Origin: G963664115 sp965263045
Lineage (GTDB): Bacteria > Acidobacteriota > Terriglobia > 20CM-2-55-15
DNA length: 64,000 nucleotides
Assembly: GCA_965263045.1 (NCBI GenBank)
Contig: CBDHGK010000041.1
Location: forward strand, 5,580,001 to 5,644,000
Direction of reading: 5' to 3'
Position numbers and translations under genes: made by a program. Every line of letters starts with the position of its first letter. The first letter of the stretch is position 1. The notes under the pieces are model-generated. The model worked only from the letters and a program-made list of their open reading frames with translations. It was not told the origin of the DNA and did no database searches. Below are positions 9,348 through 18,947 of the stretch, piece by piece.

Positions 9348-10895
9348 ATGTCTTCGAATTCCAGCACAGGCGTACCCGCGGGCCGTCTTGGGTCCATCGT
9401 CCGGCAGTCGGGTACGGTCTTTGTCGGGAAAGTGACTCTGTCAGTTCTGAGCGTCCTGTCGGCCATCGTGCTCGCGAGGCTTCTTGGAGCTGAATCGCTG
9501 GGATATTTTCAATTGGGGTTAGTCATAGTCCAGTTGACGACCATATTCAGCGTCCTGGGTTTTGAAACCGGGCTGACCCGGTATTTGCCCCTCCTGGCGG
9601 GGGACGCTCCGGCGAGAATTCGGGGCCTGTTGACCTTTAACGTACTGCTGACCTTGCTGTTGTCCCTGTCTTTTTCTGGGCTCATCTTCTTTTTCGCCCC
9701 ATTCCTGGCAACACACTACTTCCAGTCGGAAGCAATGGCGGGTACCCTCCGCGCTTTTAGCTTCTACCTTCCGGTCTTCGCGTTGATGCGCGTGGGACTG
9801 GGGGGGATCAACGGATCAAAACGGGCCGATCTCAGCTCTAACGTCGTCAATATATTGTGTCCCGGACTCTATCTGATATCGTTGCTTGGAGTGGCTTTTC
9901 TGGGATTGGGCTTGATGGGCGCAATCGGCGCACGCATCGTGACCCATCTGGCGGCCGTCAGCGTATTCGGTATTTTCCTGCTCCGTCGATATCCGCAACT
10001 GGATGGTCCCGACACCGGGGCCCCACAGTATTCTGCGACGAAGTATCTGTCCTACTCGGTCCCACTGATGTTCATCGGGCTGACGTATTTCCTGGTCGGC
10101 CATCTTGATTTGCTGATGCTGGGGTATTTCGTGGCAGAAAGAGAGGTCGGGCTCTATGCTGCGGCAACACGACTCGCTCTCTTTGTAATCATCGGGTTGG
10201 AAGTCATCCTTCCAATTCTTGCGCCACATTTTTCCGAGCTTTCTAAAGTCGGTGACAATAGAGCGATCAAGGCCCTATTTAACAATACGACAAAGTGGGT
10301 GTTCTACCTCGGATTGATCGCTTTTGGAACCCTGGCCGTATTGCGTGTGCAGATCCTGTCTGTCTTTGGAACGGAATTCGCGGAGGCAGCTCCGTTGCTG
10401 CTGATCCTCCTGGGTGGTCAGTTGGTGAACGCGATGACGGGGCCGGCCGGGCAGTTGTTGGTCATGAGTGGCAAACAGAAGTGGGAAATAGGCAACACTG
10501 CCGGGATGCTGGTTCTGAACGTCGTTCTGAACCTTTTACTGATCCCGAGTTACGGTACAGTAGGTGCCGCAGTGGCTACGGGTGTCGCCATCGCCGTCGT
10601 CAATGTGGTAAAGCTGACGGAAGTGTCGATTCTCTATTCTTTCGTGCCCTACGAAAGGGAATACATCAAGGGCGTGGTCGCGGCCGTCGCCGGAGGCGGG
10701 GCATGTTATTACGCTCGGTCTATGCTGGCGTCTATGACGGTTGCAAACGATGTCCTGATTGTCGGTGTTTGCGGGCCAATGTTTTTCATGGTCTTCGCCG
10801 CAGCTGTCTACGCTTTAGGTCTGACAGTCGCAGACAAGGAGATGGGGCAATTTCTGATGATGCGATTCGGCAGGCGCTCGCAGGTGGCGGGGTGA
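9348..10895 (+). CDS. Oligosaccharide flippase (Wzx-like, MOP superfamily)
   Basis: 515 residues, almost entirely hydrophobic, with about 12-14 predicted membrane helices. The N-terminal S-G-T-V-F-V-G-K helix and the A-R-L-L-G-A-E-S-L-G-Y-F-Q-L segment are characteristic of Wzx/RfbX polysaccharide exporters. It should flip undecaprenyl-linked repeat units from the cytoplasmic to the periplasmic leaflet. The next gene encodes the ligase/polymerase that would act on the flipped unit. The 242 bases upstream (9106-9347) hold no gene. Confidence 0.92.
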   Translation: MSSNSSTGVPAGRLGSIVRQSGTVFVGKVTLSVLSVLSAIVLARLLGAESLGYFQLGLVIVQLTTIFSVLGFETGLTRYLPLLAGDAPARIRGLLTFNVLLTLLLSLSFSGLIFFFAPFLATHYFQSEAMAGTLRAFSFYLPVFALMRVGLGGINGSKRADLSSNVVNILCPGLYLISLLGVAFLGLGLMGAIGARIVTHLAAVSVFGIFLLRRYPQLDGPDTGAPQYSATKYLSYSVPLMFIGLTYFLVGHLDLLMLGYFVAEREVGLYAAATRLALFVIIGLEVILPILAPHFSELSKVGDNRAIKALFNNTTKWVFYLGLIAFGTLAVLRVQILSVFGTEFAEAAPLLLILLGGQLVNAMTGPAGQLLVMSGKQKWEIGNTAGMLVLNVVLNLLLIPSYGTVGAAVATGVAIAVVNVVKLTEVSILYSFVPYEREYIKGVVAAVAGGGACYYARSMLASMTVANDVLIVGVCGPMFFMVFAAAVYALGLTVADKEMGQFLMMRFGRRSQVAG

Positions 10896-10998
10896 CCGGC
10901 TACCGATCTGAAAGCGCGCGCGCTGGGTGGATTGATTTGACTTTCTGTGACATATTTAGATTACCGGGTGCTCACCTGTTCAAGAGGATTTTTCAGAT

Positions 10999-12417
10999 TT
11001 GCCATATATAGTCCTGCTGGCTAGCCTCGGTCTTTCCTACTACGCTGTCCGTGAAGATCTGCGGGCCAATAAGAGCAGTTCGCGCCGGCTGTGGATTCCC
11101 CTCGCCTGGTTTTATCTCGTAGCGTCCAAACCCTTGTCCTTATGGCTGAATCCTCAAAGTAGTGCCGTCGCCGGTGGAACCGTCAACACGGTTGCATGGG
11201 CTGTCCTCATCATCCTCGGAGTGCGCGCGCTCGCTCAACGGGCCGGACGTTTTGGGCCGGTCATCTCCGCCAATACCTGGCTGGCAATCTTATTCCTTCT
11301 TTGTCTCGTCAGCTTGGCCTGGTCCAATGCCTTCGATCTAGCCATTAACAGCTTTATCAAGCAGCTGGGCCACCTGGTGATGGTGGGGGTCATTCTCACT
11401 GAAGACAAGCCTCAGGAGGCCCTGGTCTCATTGCTGAAGAGGGCTGCCTATATCCTGGTTCCTCTGTGCGTGACCCTGTTTACACACTTTCCAGGTATCG
11501 GAATTCGCTATCAGGCCTGGACCGGTGAACCAAACTATGTCGGTGCGATGTTTGGCAAGAACGCGATGGCCAGTTTTGGCACGCTGGCGGTGATCCTCTT
11601 CTTCTGGGAGCTTGCATATGGCCGGCAACACCGTGAGAGGAAATGGGTCGACCTGACGATGCTGGTGCTCGCACTCTATGTTCTGAGAATGGGTCGAAGT
11701 GATGGGCAATGGATGTGCGTCTTATTTGCTGCGGCCATCATTCTTACGGCCCGATACGCAATGCTTGGGAAGAGTGTCCGCAGGGGGCTCACGATTTCTG
11801 CGTATGTGCTGATGATTTCAGTCAGTGCCCAGGCGATTCTCGGTGTCAGTGGCATGGTCGTCGAGTTCCTGCGATCGAGTGAAACCTTCGATGGGCGGAT
11901 TGGCCTCTGGGTCATGCTGAGGTCGACGGTTCCAAACGACCTGTTCGGTGCTGGCTTCGACAGTTTCTGGACACCGTATCAGATGCGACTGATCGCAGAG
12001 GACTATTGGTGGACTCCCAATCAGGCCCACAACGGCTATCTCGAGGTGTTCCTGAACCTTGGCTTTGTGGGTTTGGCGATCTTTCTGGGACTGATCACGA
12101 GTACGTTCAGAAGGATCGGGAAGATGATCGAGAATGGGGATAGGCTGGGAATCCTTTTTTTGTGTTTTGCCATCAGCTTCGTTCTGACCAACTTGACCGA
12201 AGCGATGGTCTTCGGAATGATCGGCACCTGGTTCCTGTTCCTGCTGACGACGGCCAGTGCTTCGCTTACTGCGGCGCAGTTGGCTTCAGTTCCTGTAAGG
12301 CCTGCTGCAGACACTCCTGAGTCGACACCCTCGGATGCGCCGCGCTGGCCGAGGGATCCGCGCAATCGATTGGGCAGTCCGGGTGCGCTGGTTGGCACGC
12401 CTTCTTTGCATCGGTAA
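10999..12417 (+). CDS. O-antigen ligase / polymerase (Wzy_C family)
   Basis: 472 residues with about 10-12 predicted membrane helices and a large periplasmic loop. The loop contains the conserved H-N-G-Y-L-E-V-F-L-N-L-G-F-V-G-L motif near residue 345, seen in WaaL and Wzy_C proteins, and a M-G-R-S-D-G segment near residue 232. It should join or polymerise undecaprenyl-linked glycan in the periplasm. The start is TTG 10999, with AGAGGA about ten bases upstream; no better ATG is available. The C-terminal ~50 residues are rich in Pro, Ser and Arg and probably cytoplasmic. It lies 103 bases behind the flippase. Confidence 0.9.
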   Translation: MPYIVLLASLGLSYYAVREDLRANKSSSRRLWIPLAWFYLVASKPLSLWLNPQSSAVAGGTVNTVAWAVLIILGVRALAQRAGRFGPVISANTWLAILFLLCLVSLAWSNAFDLAINSFIKQLGHLVMVGVILTEDKPQEALVSLLKRAAYILVPLCVTLFTHFPGIGIRYQAWTGEPNYVGAMFGKNAMASFGTLAVILFFWELAYGRQHRERKWVDLTMLVLALYVLRMGRSDGQWMCVLFAAAIILTARYAMLGKSVRRGLTISAYVLMISVSAQAILGVSGMVVEFLRSSETFDGRIGLWVMLRSTVPNDLFGAGFDSFWTPYQMRLIAEDYWWTPNQAHNGYLEVFLNLGFVGLAIFLGLITSTFRRIGKMIENGDRLGILFLCFAISFVLTNLTEAMVFGMIGTWFLFLLTTASASLTAAQLASVPVRPAADTPESTPSDAPRWPRDPRNRLGSPGALVGTPSLHR

Positions 12418-12555
12418 ATTCCTGAACGCATAAGTGCGTATGGCACAGTCGGCCTTCGCCGCAAATGATGCCCTCGATCCTCGAAATCCGCCCGCATTGG
12501 CTTACTCCGTGCCTGAATCAAGATCCAATTGCACCATATAGATGGAGACGCGTTG

Positions 12556-13239
12556 ATGGCGATTATCTGTCGGTCCTATAACCTGCTTTTCATAATGACA
12601 CCCCGAACCGCCTGCACGGCGGTTGGAGAGGCATTGTGCAGTGAACTGGGAGGCGAATTTCTGCCCGGCGAGGACATTTGCGCGGCGGACGGTTCGATCA
12701 TCGTTCAGAAGAAGCACAGCACACTTGATGAACTGCTCAGGCATCAGATTCTCGACAAACACGAGCTCGAGTCACTCACAAAGTTCTGCTCGGTACGCAA
12801 TCCCTTCGACAGCCTGGTGTCGCTGTACCTCAAGAAGAAAATTAAATATCAACCGTTATTGGAAGACCCCGATTCCTGGGTTCATCGACATCCGGGTTAT
12901 GCCGAGGACATGCAGTACTGCAAGAGTCATTCGTTCGATGCCTGGATCCGCAAGGTCTGCTACAGGAAAGCGATCAAGCGCTCTCTCGGGCTCAAGCCAT
13001 CCATGTATCGGGACTTCACCGCAGGTATGAACCTGGTGATGCGCTACGAGAATCTGCACGGCGACTTCAAGAACGTCCTGCGAGCGGCCAACGTCGATCG
13101 CGATGTCGCCATTCCCCTGACGAATCGTACCGAGGCAAGAGAAGGAGCGGACTACCATTCCTACTATCGGACGAGTTCAAGAAGGCTGGTTCAATATGCG
13201 TATCACCACGATCTGAGGACCTACGATTATGGCTTCTGA
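12556..13239 (+). CDS. Sulfotransferase family 2-like protein, third copy
   Basis: 227 residues. The N-terminal motif M-T-P-R-T-A-C-T-A-V corresponds to the PAPS 5'-loop of the Sulfotransfer_2 group, and C-S-V-R-N-P-F-D-S-L-V-S-L-Y near residue 88 is the 3'-phosphate motif. It is shorter than and clearly different from the two sulfotransferases upstream. ATG 12556 is preferred over TTG 12529 because GGAG lies eight bases before it. It would sulfate a glycan using PAPS. The following 279 bases up to the large secreted protein contain no gene. Confidence 0.8.
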   Translation: MAIICRSYNLLFIMTPRTACTAVGEALCSELGGEFLPGEDICAADGSIIVQKKHSTLDELLRHQILDKHELESLTKFCSVRNPFDSLVSLYLKKKIKYQPLLEDPDSWVHRHPGYAEDMQYCKSHSFDAWIRKVCYRKAIKRSLGLKPSMYRDFTAGMNLVMRYENLHGDFKNVLRAANVDRDVAIPLTNRTEAREGADYHSYYRTSSRRLVQYAYHHDLRTYDYGF

Positions 13240-13518
13240 TTGGAAACTTTCGACAGGCGCTGCGTGTCGGTCCGTTCGCGTCGGGAGGCGGACGAACCGG
13301 GCGACCGCGACCCGTCACAACGACTGTTAAAGGCGGTGGCTACGCTGATCCACGTCGTCTGATAGAATGGCGCGCGGACGCGATGCGAGGCTCGATCCAG
13401 GGCGCTACTTTGGGCCGTTTCTTGAGCATTCCGGTCAGCCGAGCATGTACACTGTCTGGAACGCTTCTAGACTGGATCAGCAGAGTAACCTGTTTACGAT
13501 AGAACGCAGGAGAGTGTG

Positions 13519-16500
13519 ATGGGAAACGATCGACTTGTGCGCTTTCTGCGCGGATCTCGCCAGCAATTATCAAGAGCGATAGATCTACGCGCATCTACGA
13601 GACCAGACCACTGTGGGCCGGGGACCGACGTGGAAAGCCCTCCATCGGGTCTCATGAAAAGGCGAACCACAGGTCGTCCTTCCATGCTGCTCGGGAGCGT
13701 CTTTCGGGTGTTCGCACTGGGTGCGGTTTTGTTCCTGGCTGTTCCTGTCGAAAACGCCGAGGGAGTCACAACCAATTTATTGGCCTGTGATTTACCGACC
13801 GTCCAGGCTGCCGTGAATGCCGCCGCCATAGATGACGTGATCGTCCTTCCAGCACTGACCTGTACATGGCCAGATCGGCTGATCATCAATCAGGCAATTA
13901 CGCTTCAAGGTACCGGAGACCCTAAAGGGGTCGCAGCGCACACTATTATTCAGGATGGTGGAACGTCCCCCCAGAGAGGGGCCTTGGAGTGGACTTGTGT
14001 GGAGGGGGAGGCTCACCGCCTGACAGGCATAGAGTTTGCGGATGGCGGCCGAACGGGCACGAACGCGAACGGTGTCCTCCGGATCACCTGCTTCAACACC
14101 GGCGGCACTACGTTTCGAATAGACAACAATAAGTTTAACAACTTGAAAGGTTTGAATATCCGTCCGGACCGGGTAATTGGTGTGGTCGATAACAACGAAT
14201 TCATCAACCCTAAGAATCAATTCGCAATCCAGCCATTCGACAATCAATGGAACAAGACAGGAATCTTCGGTGATGCATCGTGGGCCGCTCCTCTCGTGTG
14301 GGGCAGTCAGGATTTCCTGTTTGTCGAAAATAATATAATGACGGTCACGGGCACCAGCAGCAGCTTCTGCACGGACGGATCTCGAGGGATGCGGGCTGTT
14401 TTCAGATTCAATACGCTGACGAACTGCCTTTTCGTTGTTCACGGAACTGAGGCCAGTGGGCGTCAGCGCGGTGGCGTAGGCATAGAAATTTACAAGAACA
14501 CACTGGATGGCCTGAACCAGGAAACCAAACTGTCAAACATTCGAAGCGGTTCGGCTTTGATTTGGGGTAATACAAGCACTAATTTAAGGGCAGGTTCGAA
14601 TTCTGCAGCGCTGCTTACTCAAGATCGTGCGGTGGCCGTGTTTAGCGCATGGCTGGGAGCGGATGGGACGGGTCCGTGGGATGTCAACGATCCCGCGAAT
14701 CCGATCGTGGGTGGTTTAACCGCCACCAGCCAAAGCCCCCTGAACGTCACCGACAACACCCAGAACTGGACGGTTGACCAATGGGTCGGATACACGGTCC
14801 GAAACACGAACTGCACCGCGCGCGCACCGAACACCGGGAACCCGAACATCAAAGCCCGATTTAACTGCCATGGGATCATCCTGAGCAACACCAACAACAC
14901 GCTCACCTTTCTTTCCCCGTTCTTCGATGCCGACCTGGCCTTCGCCGTAGGCGACGGGTTTGAGATCAACAGAGTTCTGCAGGTCCTCGACGGTATCGGT
15001 CGCGGCGAGGGCACGATAATCAACGGCACTCCGCCCGTCGTGCCGGCTGGCTTTAACGATCAAGTGACTGTTCCCATTTATGAGTGGGACAATCCGTCCA
15101 ACCAGGGCGATCTGAATTTCATAGCTCACGCAAGCTGTACCGGTACGTGCCGTGAAAACGAGCACTTCTACAACCATAAGCCGGGGACTGTCTTTGACGG
15201 CACAGTGGGCGTCGGCTCGGGTCCCATCGGCAACAGGCCTGCAACGTGTACGACCGGTGTCTGGTATTGGGCTAACGATGAGGGTGAATGGGATGCCACC
15301 AATGGGGCTACGCCCGACGGCCGGGGGTACCAGTGTACGGCCCCGAACGTCTGGACGTTGGCGTACACGCCGTTTCCCTACCCGCACGCGTTGACCGGGG
15401 CGCTCGTAGCCCCGACGATCACGACCCAACCGCCGAATCAGTCGGTTGTCGAGGGAAACACCGCAACGTTTTCGGTCGGGGCAACCGGCAACGAGGGTCC
15501 GACCTACGTCTGGAGAAGGGGCGGCGTCGCTATCGTTCCGGCCGCGACGGGTTCGACCTATACAACGCCGGCAACGACAATTGCCGGGGACAACGGGGCG
15601 ATGTTTGACGTGGTGGTGACCAATTCTCAGGGAACCGTCACCAGCAGCATGGCCACCTTGACTGTGACCCCGGCAGGAGCTGACATCGTCCCGCCGACGA
15701 TAACGTCGATTCTGCGGCAGGTGCCGCTCACCACCCCGACGAACGCGTTCCCGGTGGTGTTCCGGGTGACGTTTGACGAGACGGTAGTCAACGTCGACGC
15801 AGCGGACTTCGCAGTGAGCGGAACGGCGACCGGGACGGCGGTGGGGACCGTGACACCCGTCAGTGGCGCCGTGTATGACGTGCAGGTGACGGGGGGCAGC
15901 GCGGGGACCGTCGACCTGGATCTGGCCATGGGGCAGAACATCGCCGATGCGTCGGCCAATGCGCTGGTGAATCTGACTCCGGGCACGGAAGAAACCTATA
16001 CGATCACCGCCACCGCACCGACCATTACATCAATCCTGCGGCAGGTGCCGCTCACCACGCCGACGAACGCGTTCCCGGTGGTATTCCGGGTGACGTTTAA
16101 CGTGACGGTGGTCAACGTCGACGTAGCGGACTTCGCAGTGAGCGGAACGGCGACCGGGACGGCGGTGGGGACCGTGACACCCGTCAGTGGCGCCGTGTAT
16201 GACGTGCAGGTGACGGGGGGCAGCGCGGGGACCGTCGACCTGGATCTGGCCATGGGGCAGAACATCGCTGATGGGTCGGCCAATGCGCTGGTGAATCTGA
16301 CTCCGGGTACGGAAGAAACCTATACGATCGAAACGACCGCACCGACCATTACATCAATCCTGCGGCAGGTGCCGCTCACCACCCCGACGAATGCGTTCCC
16401 GGTGGTATTCCGGGCGACGTTTGACGAGACGGTAGTCAACGTCGACGCAGCGGACTTCGCGGTGAGCGGAACGGCGACCGGGACAGCGGTGGGGACCGTG

Positions 16501-16596
16501 ACACCTGTCAGTGGCGCCATGTATGACGTGCAGGTGACAGGGGGAGCCCAAGGGACGGTCGACCTGGATATGGCTATGGGCGAACATCGCCGATAG
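13519..16596 (+). CDS. Large secreted beta-helix / Ig-repeat protein, N-terminal part (frameshifted)
   Basis: A signal-peptide-like segment (A-L-G-A-V-L-F-L-A-V-P-V) lies around residues 65-80, preceded by an unusually long basic N-terminus; ATG 13654 is an alternative start just before it. AGGAG six bases before ATG 13519 supports the longer form. Residues ~85-350 resemble a right-handed beta-helix (repeated short N-N-x-F turns), residues ~630-725 form an Ig-like domain (T-T-Q-P-P-N-Q-S-V-V-E-G-N) and from 15694 three near-identical 108-residue repeats follow. The frame breaks in the third repeat: between Met (16576) and the Asn codon (16583) only four bases remain instead of six. The protein clearly continues in another frame and then in the ORF at 16762. 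It is probably a surface or polysaccharide-binding protein. Confidence 0.72.
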   Translation: MGNDRLVRFLRGSRQQLSRAIDLRASTRPDHCGPGTDVESPPSGLMKRRTTGRPSMLLGSVFRVFALGAVLFLAVPVENAEGVTTNLLACDLPTVQAAVNAAAIDDVIVLPALTCTWPDRLIINQAITLQGTGDPKGVAAHTIIQDGGTSPQRGALEWTCVEGEAHRLTGIEFADGGRTGTNANGVLRITCFNTGGTTFRIDNNKFNNLKGLNIRPDRVIGVVDNNEFINPKNQFAIQPFDNQWNKTGIFGDASWAAPLVWGSQDFLFVENNIMTVTGTSSSFCTDGSRGMRAVFRFNTLTNCLFVVHGTEASGRQRGGVGIEIYKNTLDGLNQETKLSNIRSGSALIWGNTSTNLRAGSNSAALLTQDRAVAVFSAWLGADGTGPWDVNDPANPIVGGLTATSQSPLNVTDNTQNWTVDQWVGYTVRNTNCTARAPNTGNPNIKARFNCHGIILSNTNNTLTFLSPFFDADLAFAVGDGFEINRVLQVLDGIGRGEGTIINGTPPVVPAGFNDQVTVPIYEWDNPSNQGDLNFIAHASCTGTCRENEHFYNHKPGTVFDGTVGVGSGPIGNRPATCTTGVWYWANDEGEWDATNGATPDGRGYQCTAPNVWTLAYTPFPYPHALTGALVAPTITTQPPNQSVVEGNTATFSVGATGNEGPTYVWRRGGVAIVPAATGSTYTTPATTIAGDNGAMFDVVVTNSQGTVTSSMATLTVTPAGADIVPPTITSILRQVPLTTPTNAFPVVFRVTFDETVVNVDAADFAVSGTATGTAVGTVTPVSGAVYDVQVTGGSAGTVDLDLAMGQNIADASANALVNLTPGTEETYTITATAPTITSILRQVPLTTPTNAFPVVFRVTFNVTVVNVDVADFAVSGTATGTAVGTVTPVSGAVYDVQVTGGSAGTVDLDLAMGQNIADGSANALVNLTPGTEETYTIETTAPTITSILRQVPLTTPTNAFPVVFRATFDETVVNVDAADFAVSGTATGTAVGTVTPVSGAMYDVQVTGGAQGTVDLDMAMGEHRR

Positions 16597-16664
16597 CGCA
16601 GGCAATGCGCTGGTGAACCTGACCCCGGGAATCGAACAAACATTTACAGTCACATTCACCGCCC
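15694..16664 (+). repeat. Three tandem 324-bp coding repeats
   Basis: Unit starts are 15694, 16018 and 16342, an exact spacing of 324 bases (108 codons). Each unit encodes an Ig-like/cadherin-like domain starting P-T-I-T-S-I-L-R-Q-V-P-L and ending near L-T-P-G-T-E-E-T-Y-T. Units 1 and 2 are nearly identical at base level, which implies recent duplication or gene conversion. Unit 3 is slightly more divergent and lacks two bases near 16579-16582. Such repeats expand and contract by recombination and are prone to assembly error. Confidence 0.95.
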
Positions 16665-16761
16665 CGACGATCACGACACAGCCGGGAGATCAGACCGTAC
16701 TTCAAGGCAATGGAGCCACGTTTAACGTTGTGGCGACGGGAACCCCACCGCTGACATACCA

Positions 16762-18615
16762 GTGGAGGACAGGGGGCGCACCCATCGCGGTGCGACCAAT
16801 GCGACTTATACAACGCCGCCGACAGTTGCCGGAGACGACGGTTCGACGTTTGACGTCGTAGTGACCAATGGAATTGGGAGTGCGACGAGCACCCCAGTTG
16901 CGACCTTGACCGTGAACACGGCGCCGCTTCCCACGATCACCCTGACTGCTACTCCCGCGGCTATCATGGAAGGCGAGACCTCAACACTTGACTGGTCGGC
17001 GCAAAATGCGACGTCGGTGGACATCGATGGAGGTGTAGGCAGTGTGTCCGCCACTGCCGGTACAGTTGTCGTCTCGCCCACTGAAACGACAACGTACACG
17101 GCCTCGGCCGTCGGACCGGGCGGCGGACCTGTGACAGCCTCCGCCATAGTCGAGGTTACTGCCGCTCCCACGACTCCTTTCGCGCCTCCTCCCGAGGGCG
17201 GCGCTTCGTTCAGTGCTTCCGGGTCGTCTAGTCCAACTCCAGGCATCGGCCATGTTCAGGTCTTAAATGATCCCGGAGATCCTGCGCCGACCGGCTTAGC
17301 GTTCATCGCACTGGAGGATTCGATGGGTGATGTGTTGGCAATCACGACCGTGCCCGCTGTTCAATCAACTACAACAGGGATTTTTGGCGCTGAAGTTGGT
17401 TCTCCTGCCGTTCTGCCGATCCAGGCCGGGGAGGGGGCAATCGCTGCCGTGACGGAAGAGGGAACGACGGTCAACACGGGCGTGGCCCTGTCGAACGAGA
17501 ACCCGCAGGATGCACTCATTAGTTTCTACTTTACCGATACTGCCGGGACGCAGTTCGGTCACAGTTCGTTCACGCTGGCTGCGAATCAGCAGATTTCGGT
17601 GTTTCTGAATGAGCCTCCGTTCAACGCTCCGAGTCCATTTCTGGGTACGTTTGCATTCGAGTCTTCGGTGCCGATTGGTGCAATTGCTTTGCGGGGCGTC
17701 ACAAATAGTCGCAACGAGTTCCTGTTCGCCACGGTTCCCGTAGGTGGCGAAGCAAGCACCCTACTGCCGTTGTTTACGATTGGAGGTGGCTGGAATACGG
17801 AAATTCATCTGACCAATGACTCCGCCTCCGCAAAGGACGGCAGAATCTTATTCTATGGCGAAGGCTCGAGAAGTCAGATCACCCCCGCCGCTCAAGTGAC
17901 TGTTGACGGTGTCAGTGGGTCCGTATTCGATTATGCGATTCCGCCGTTTTCAACAGCACGTGTGACCGTTACGAGCCCGTCATCCACGACCAGGATCGGC
18001 TCAATGCGCATCCTTCCGACGCTGAGTAGTCCGTTCATCAAGCCTCCTAAATCCCTTGCGATCCTGTCACTGCGCAATAACGGGATCCGTGTGAGCGAAA
18101 CCAGCGTTGCGCCTTCAGGGTTGCGTAATGCCTACCGCATCTATGTGGAATCGTCAGGCGAGCCTGGAGCGGCCAACTCCGTGCGAAGCGGGCTGGCGAT
18201 TGCCAATGGCCAGCCTGAGTCGATAATCGTGAACCTCGATCTAGTCGACCTCGACGGAACCGAGCTGGGAGTGACCGGATCCGTGGAAGTCCCGCCCAAC
18301 GGGCTCGCTTCCAGATTCATCGATGAGCTTGTTCCTGGAGTTCCCAGTGAATTCAAGGGGATTGTCCGTCTGACAGCTCCAGATTCGTTCGGGGTCGTGG
18401 CCTTGCTGGGGCAGACGAATCAACGCGGTGATTTCCTGATGGCTGCCACACCTCCCTTGAATGAGGGAACCGGCAGCGGGACAACGCTGGTGTTCCCCCA
18501 CGTCGTCAGTGGCGGTGGTTTTACGACGGAGTTGCTGGTTTTCGGGCAGGGTCGCTTGGTGTACCGAGATCAGGACGGCATGGCGCAGGATTCAGCTCTC
18601 GAACCGGTTCCCTGA
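16762..18615 (+). CDS. Large secreted beta-helix / Ig-repeat protein, C-terminal part
   Basis: This is the continuation of the gene beginning at 13519. Between 16583 and about 16790 the homologous protein is read in a different frame (N-I-A-D-S-A-G-N-A-L, then T-T-Q-P-G-D-Q-T-V-L-Q-G-N), and a second one-base loss near 16787-16792 returns it to the original frame at G-A-T-N-A-T-Y-T-T-P-P. The 617 residues include the end of a second Ig-like domain, a third beta-sandwich (L-T-A-T-P-A-A-I-M-E-G-E) and a ~450-residue C-terminal region with repeated V-A-L-S-N-E-N / I-A-L-R-G-V-T modules. The written start is the first possible codon in frame; the native protein would have no start here. No sorting signal is visible at the C-terminus. 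Confidence 0.7.
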   Translation: MEDRGRTHRGATNATYTTPPTVAGDDGSTFDVVVTNGIGSATSTPVATLTVNTAPLPTITLTATPAAIMEGETSTLDWSAQNATSVDIDGGVGSVSATAGTVVVSPTETTTYTASAVGPGGGPVTASAIVEVTAAPTTPFAPPPEGGASFSASGSSSPTPGIGHVQVLNDPGDPAPTGLAFIALEDSMGDVLAITTVPAVQSTTTGIFGAEVGSPAVLPIQAGEGAIAAVTEEGTTVNTGVALSNENPQDALISFYFTDTAGTQFGHSSFTLAANQQISVFLNEPPFNAPSPFLGTFAFESSVPIGAIALRGVTNSRNEFLFATVPVGGEASTLLPLFTIGGGWNTEIHLTNDSASAKDGRILFYGEGSRSQITPAAQVTVDGVSGSVFDYAIPPFSTARVTVTSPSSTTRIGSMRILPTLSSPFIKPPKSLAILSLRNNGIRVSETSVAPSGLRNAYRIYVESSGEPGAANSVRSGLAIANGQPESIIVNLDLVDLDGTELGVTGSVEVPPNGLASRFIDELVPGVPSEFKGIVRLTAPDSFGVVALLGQTNQRGDFLMAATPPLNEGTGSGTTLVFPHVVSGGGFTTELLVFGQGRLVYRDQDGMAQDSALEPVP

Positions 18616-18637
18616 TCAGGTAAGGTGGTTTCCGGGT

Positions 18638-18660
18638 TGGTGGGGTCTTCGACCCCACCA
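18638..18660 (+). terminator. Hairpin after the large secreted protein gene
   Basis: A perfect 10-bp stem TGGTGGGGTC / GACCCCACCA with a TTC loop lies 22 bases after the stop at 18615. There is no T-tract, so it may act as a weak intrinsic terminator or protect the mRNA 3' end. Confidence 0.55.
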
Positions 18661-18947
18661 CGGAAGGCCTCGACTGGATACTTGCGGACCAAACACTTTC
18701 CAGACTGTTTGGCCTGGGTGACCTGCCCAGGGCAGGGGCTGGCCTCTGCAACCACCTTGCGAGTCATTGATGTCGTTAGCCGGTCTGCTTCGATCTCCGG
18801 CTCCGATTCCGAACACTGTCGAGTTCCGGGTGTCTTTGTCCGGTAACGGCGCAACGGGCAGGTGACGAAGACTGCGCGGGCTCCAGGTGCCCGGCATTGA
18901 CTGGCCGGGGTATCGCGGACTGTCTCACCGGTCACCACGGATACACA
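18661..18947. other. Non-coding spacer before the GT9 gene
   Basis: About 290 bases with no credible gene. Open frames here are short and lack family signals. No strong promoter was recognised. Confidence 0.5.

Noticed and set aside
18638..18660. Hairpin considered as a transcription-factor site
   Set aside because: Position just after a stop codon and 3-base loop fit an mRNA 3' hairpin better.
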